DNA of 64,000 bases from assembly GCF_001602525.1 (NCBI RefSeq), contig NZ_LSYT01000001.1, positions 930,001 through 994,000 of the forward strand, given 5' to 3'. Shown in pieces: positions 63,139 to 64,000 of this stretch (position 1 is its first letter; every line of letters starts with the position of its first letter). Origin of the DNA: Flavobacterium chilense. Lineage in GTDB: Bacteria; Bacteroidota; Bacteroidia; Flavobacteriales; Flavobacteriaceae. The position numbers were made by a program, and so were the translations under genes. The notes below the pieces were generated by a model, which saw only the letters and a program-made list of their open reading frames with translations, had not been told where the DNA came from and did not search any database.

Positions 63139-63434
63139 AGATAATGTGGTTAGCCAGTGCGATAAAAATATAGATTTTAAACGAACAGAATTAATAGTAT
63201 TTTATCAAAATATGATCGCTGACAACAATATTAGTTCGTTTTTGTAAACATAAAAGTTGATATTTACGATTTCAGAAAGCTGCCAAAAACCAATATTACT
63301 ATTTGATATACAACTCAATAACACCGAATGTTAAAATTTAGAATCATTCTATTGCCTCTCTTTTATCAAATTATTTTGTTTTGATGTAATTTTATAATTG
63401 AATTAAAATAAAATTAGAAAAACGAGCTATTATT

Positions 63435-63818
63435 ATGAGTGTTATTAATGATGAAAGTAAACTTATTAGCACCATTAAACGCGTTGATCAGAAGATTAAT
63501 AAACTTAATGATCAAAAAATCATCGCCTTTTTTGAAGCTCTTGGTTTAACAGAAAGAGAAGATGTTCCTAAGAATTTCCTGGAATGGGAAACAATTCTTA
63601 TTGTAGTTCCGGATCGCCATGTATCTCACCAGTTAAAATATTATAAGTATTCGATTGACAGACTTTCTTTTGTTACCAACCCGAATGCGCAGGAAATCCA
63701 TATTTTTGATTTTAACGAATGGAAAAACATCACCCGAAATAAAACACAATTTCAAATTAGAGAATTATTAAAGAATAGTTTTGGCGGTGTACGAAACCAT
63801 GCCGACAGATTGAATTGA
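63435..63818 (+). CDS. Hypothetical protein, 127 aa
   Basis: A cytoplasmic mixed alpha/beta protein: ISTIKRVDQKINKLNDQKI helix, then LEWETILIVVPDRHVSHQLKYYKYS and NAQEIHIFDFNEWKNI. No family recognised. A strong terminator follows. Its 296-base upstream gap (63139-63434) holds only AT-rich sequence and the GH2 gene's promoter region. Confidence 0.6.
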   Translation: MSVINDESKLISTIKRVDQKINKLNDQKIIAFFEALGLTEREDVPKNFLEWETILIVVPDRHVSHQLKYYKYSIDRLSFVTNPNAQEIHIFDFNEWKNITRNKTQFQIRELLKNSFGGVRNHADRLN

Positions 63819-63845
63819 GTTTGTTTCAGCTTATCCTCTAAACAA

Positions 63846-63880
63846 AAATACCTTTGTCTATAACTTTGACAAAGGTATTT
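63846..63880 (+). terminator. Rho-independent terminator (bidirectional)
   Basis: AAATACCTTTGTC (63846-63858) pairs perfectly with GACAAAGGTATTT (63868-63880), followed by TTATTT. It ends the 127-aa gene and abuts the stop of the convergent partial gene. Confidence 0.9.
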
Positions 63881-64000
63881 TTATTTAATTTCAAAAATCC
63901 TGATGAACTTTTTCTCTAATTTTTTCCGTCTTCTTTCTTCTTTCCATTTTGAATAGAAAATAACAAAAAGTAAAAACAAATTCACAATGGTAGAAGCTCT
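63881..64000 (-). CDS. 3' end of a membrane protein gene, cut by the window edge
   Basis: Minus-strand frame open from the right edge to TAA at 63883-63881. The 39 visible residues begin RASTIVNLFLLFVIFYSKW, a membrane helix, then a strongly basic tail KEERRKKLEKK.. ending FEIK. A cytoplasmic basic tail after a final helix is typical of membrane proteins; the family cannot be told. Confidence 0.6.
   Translation of the reverse strand, partial: RASTIVNLFLLFVIFYSKWKEERRRKKLEKKFIRIFEIK

Noticed and set aside
1-64000. CRISPR array, integron, IS element or prophage
   Set aside because: No regular spaced repeats, transposase, integrase or phage structural genes are visible; repeats seen are short intergenic palindromes or words.

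Overview
The window is chromosomal DNA from a Bacteroidota bacterium, most likely Flavobacterium or a close relative. The evidence is the low GC content, a SusD homologue, PorT-type barrels, signal peptides ending in ..AQ, DUF6428/DUF6660 proteins, a Bacteroidota-style promoter (TTG-N20-TAnnTTTG) and intergenic families of CTTTGCG/CTTAGAACC/GCCACAGATTT words. No rRNA, tRNA, CRISPR array, transposase or integrase was seen.

Layout. 1-3.9 kb: end of a SusD gene, a surface lipoprotein and a di-haem cytochrome c peroxidase. 4.0-5.5 kb: compact ars operon (ArsR, DUF6428, an unlisted 41-aa membrane peptide, ArsC) with two palindromic operators and no efflux pump. 5.5-8.8 kb: small enzymes, hypotheticals and a BamA-like barrel. 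8.9-17.5 kb: metal-resistance block on the minus strand (P1B ATPase, adaptor, TolC-like channel, CzcA/CusA pump, Cys-rich DUF6660). 17.8-19.7 kb: two outer-membrane barrel proteins. 19.7-33.5 kb: signalling block (CheB-like, CheR-like, lone receiver, CHASE3/GAF hybrid kinase with three receivers, receiver-kinase, then a multi-PAS kinase and a receiver), interrupted by an SDR, a SemiSWEET and an AraC-like gene. 33.7-40.2 kb: stress and DNA-repair genes (FMN-binding stress protein, DUF72 and Fpg/Nei, ferritin-like DUF892, two very acidic proteins, DUF5661, DUF1328, topoisomerase IB, a SAP-like protein).

40.2-50.5 kb is the accessory region. It holds a three-hairpin palindromic element, a riboswitch-like structured RNA overlapping a 31-codon ORF and followed by a small unknown gene, and a probable interbacterial effector operon. 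The effector joins a DUF4280 PAAR-like domain to a metzincin protease and is followed by two exported YwqK/MORN proteins, the second ending in a decayed duplicate of its own 5' part. Then come membrane or lipoprotein genes of unknown role, a cluster of nested palindromes, a GC-richer WGR-domain gene and an ankyrin-repeat remnant.

50.5-64 kb: DUF4142 lipoprotein, amidohydrolase, AraC regulator, zinc alcohol dehydrogenase, two paralogous cupins, another AraC regulator, then a TetR regulon whose three members (tetR, hotdog thioesterase, DHA2 exporter) each carry the operator ATACCRATYGGTAT. The window ends with a secreted GH2 glycosidase, a small unknown gene, a strong terminator and the 3' end of a minus-strand gene.

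Limits: all calls come from reading the sequence and recognising families. Residue positions are hand counts. Functions of unnamed genes and the roles proposed for the RNA and the effector operon are inference.
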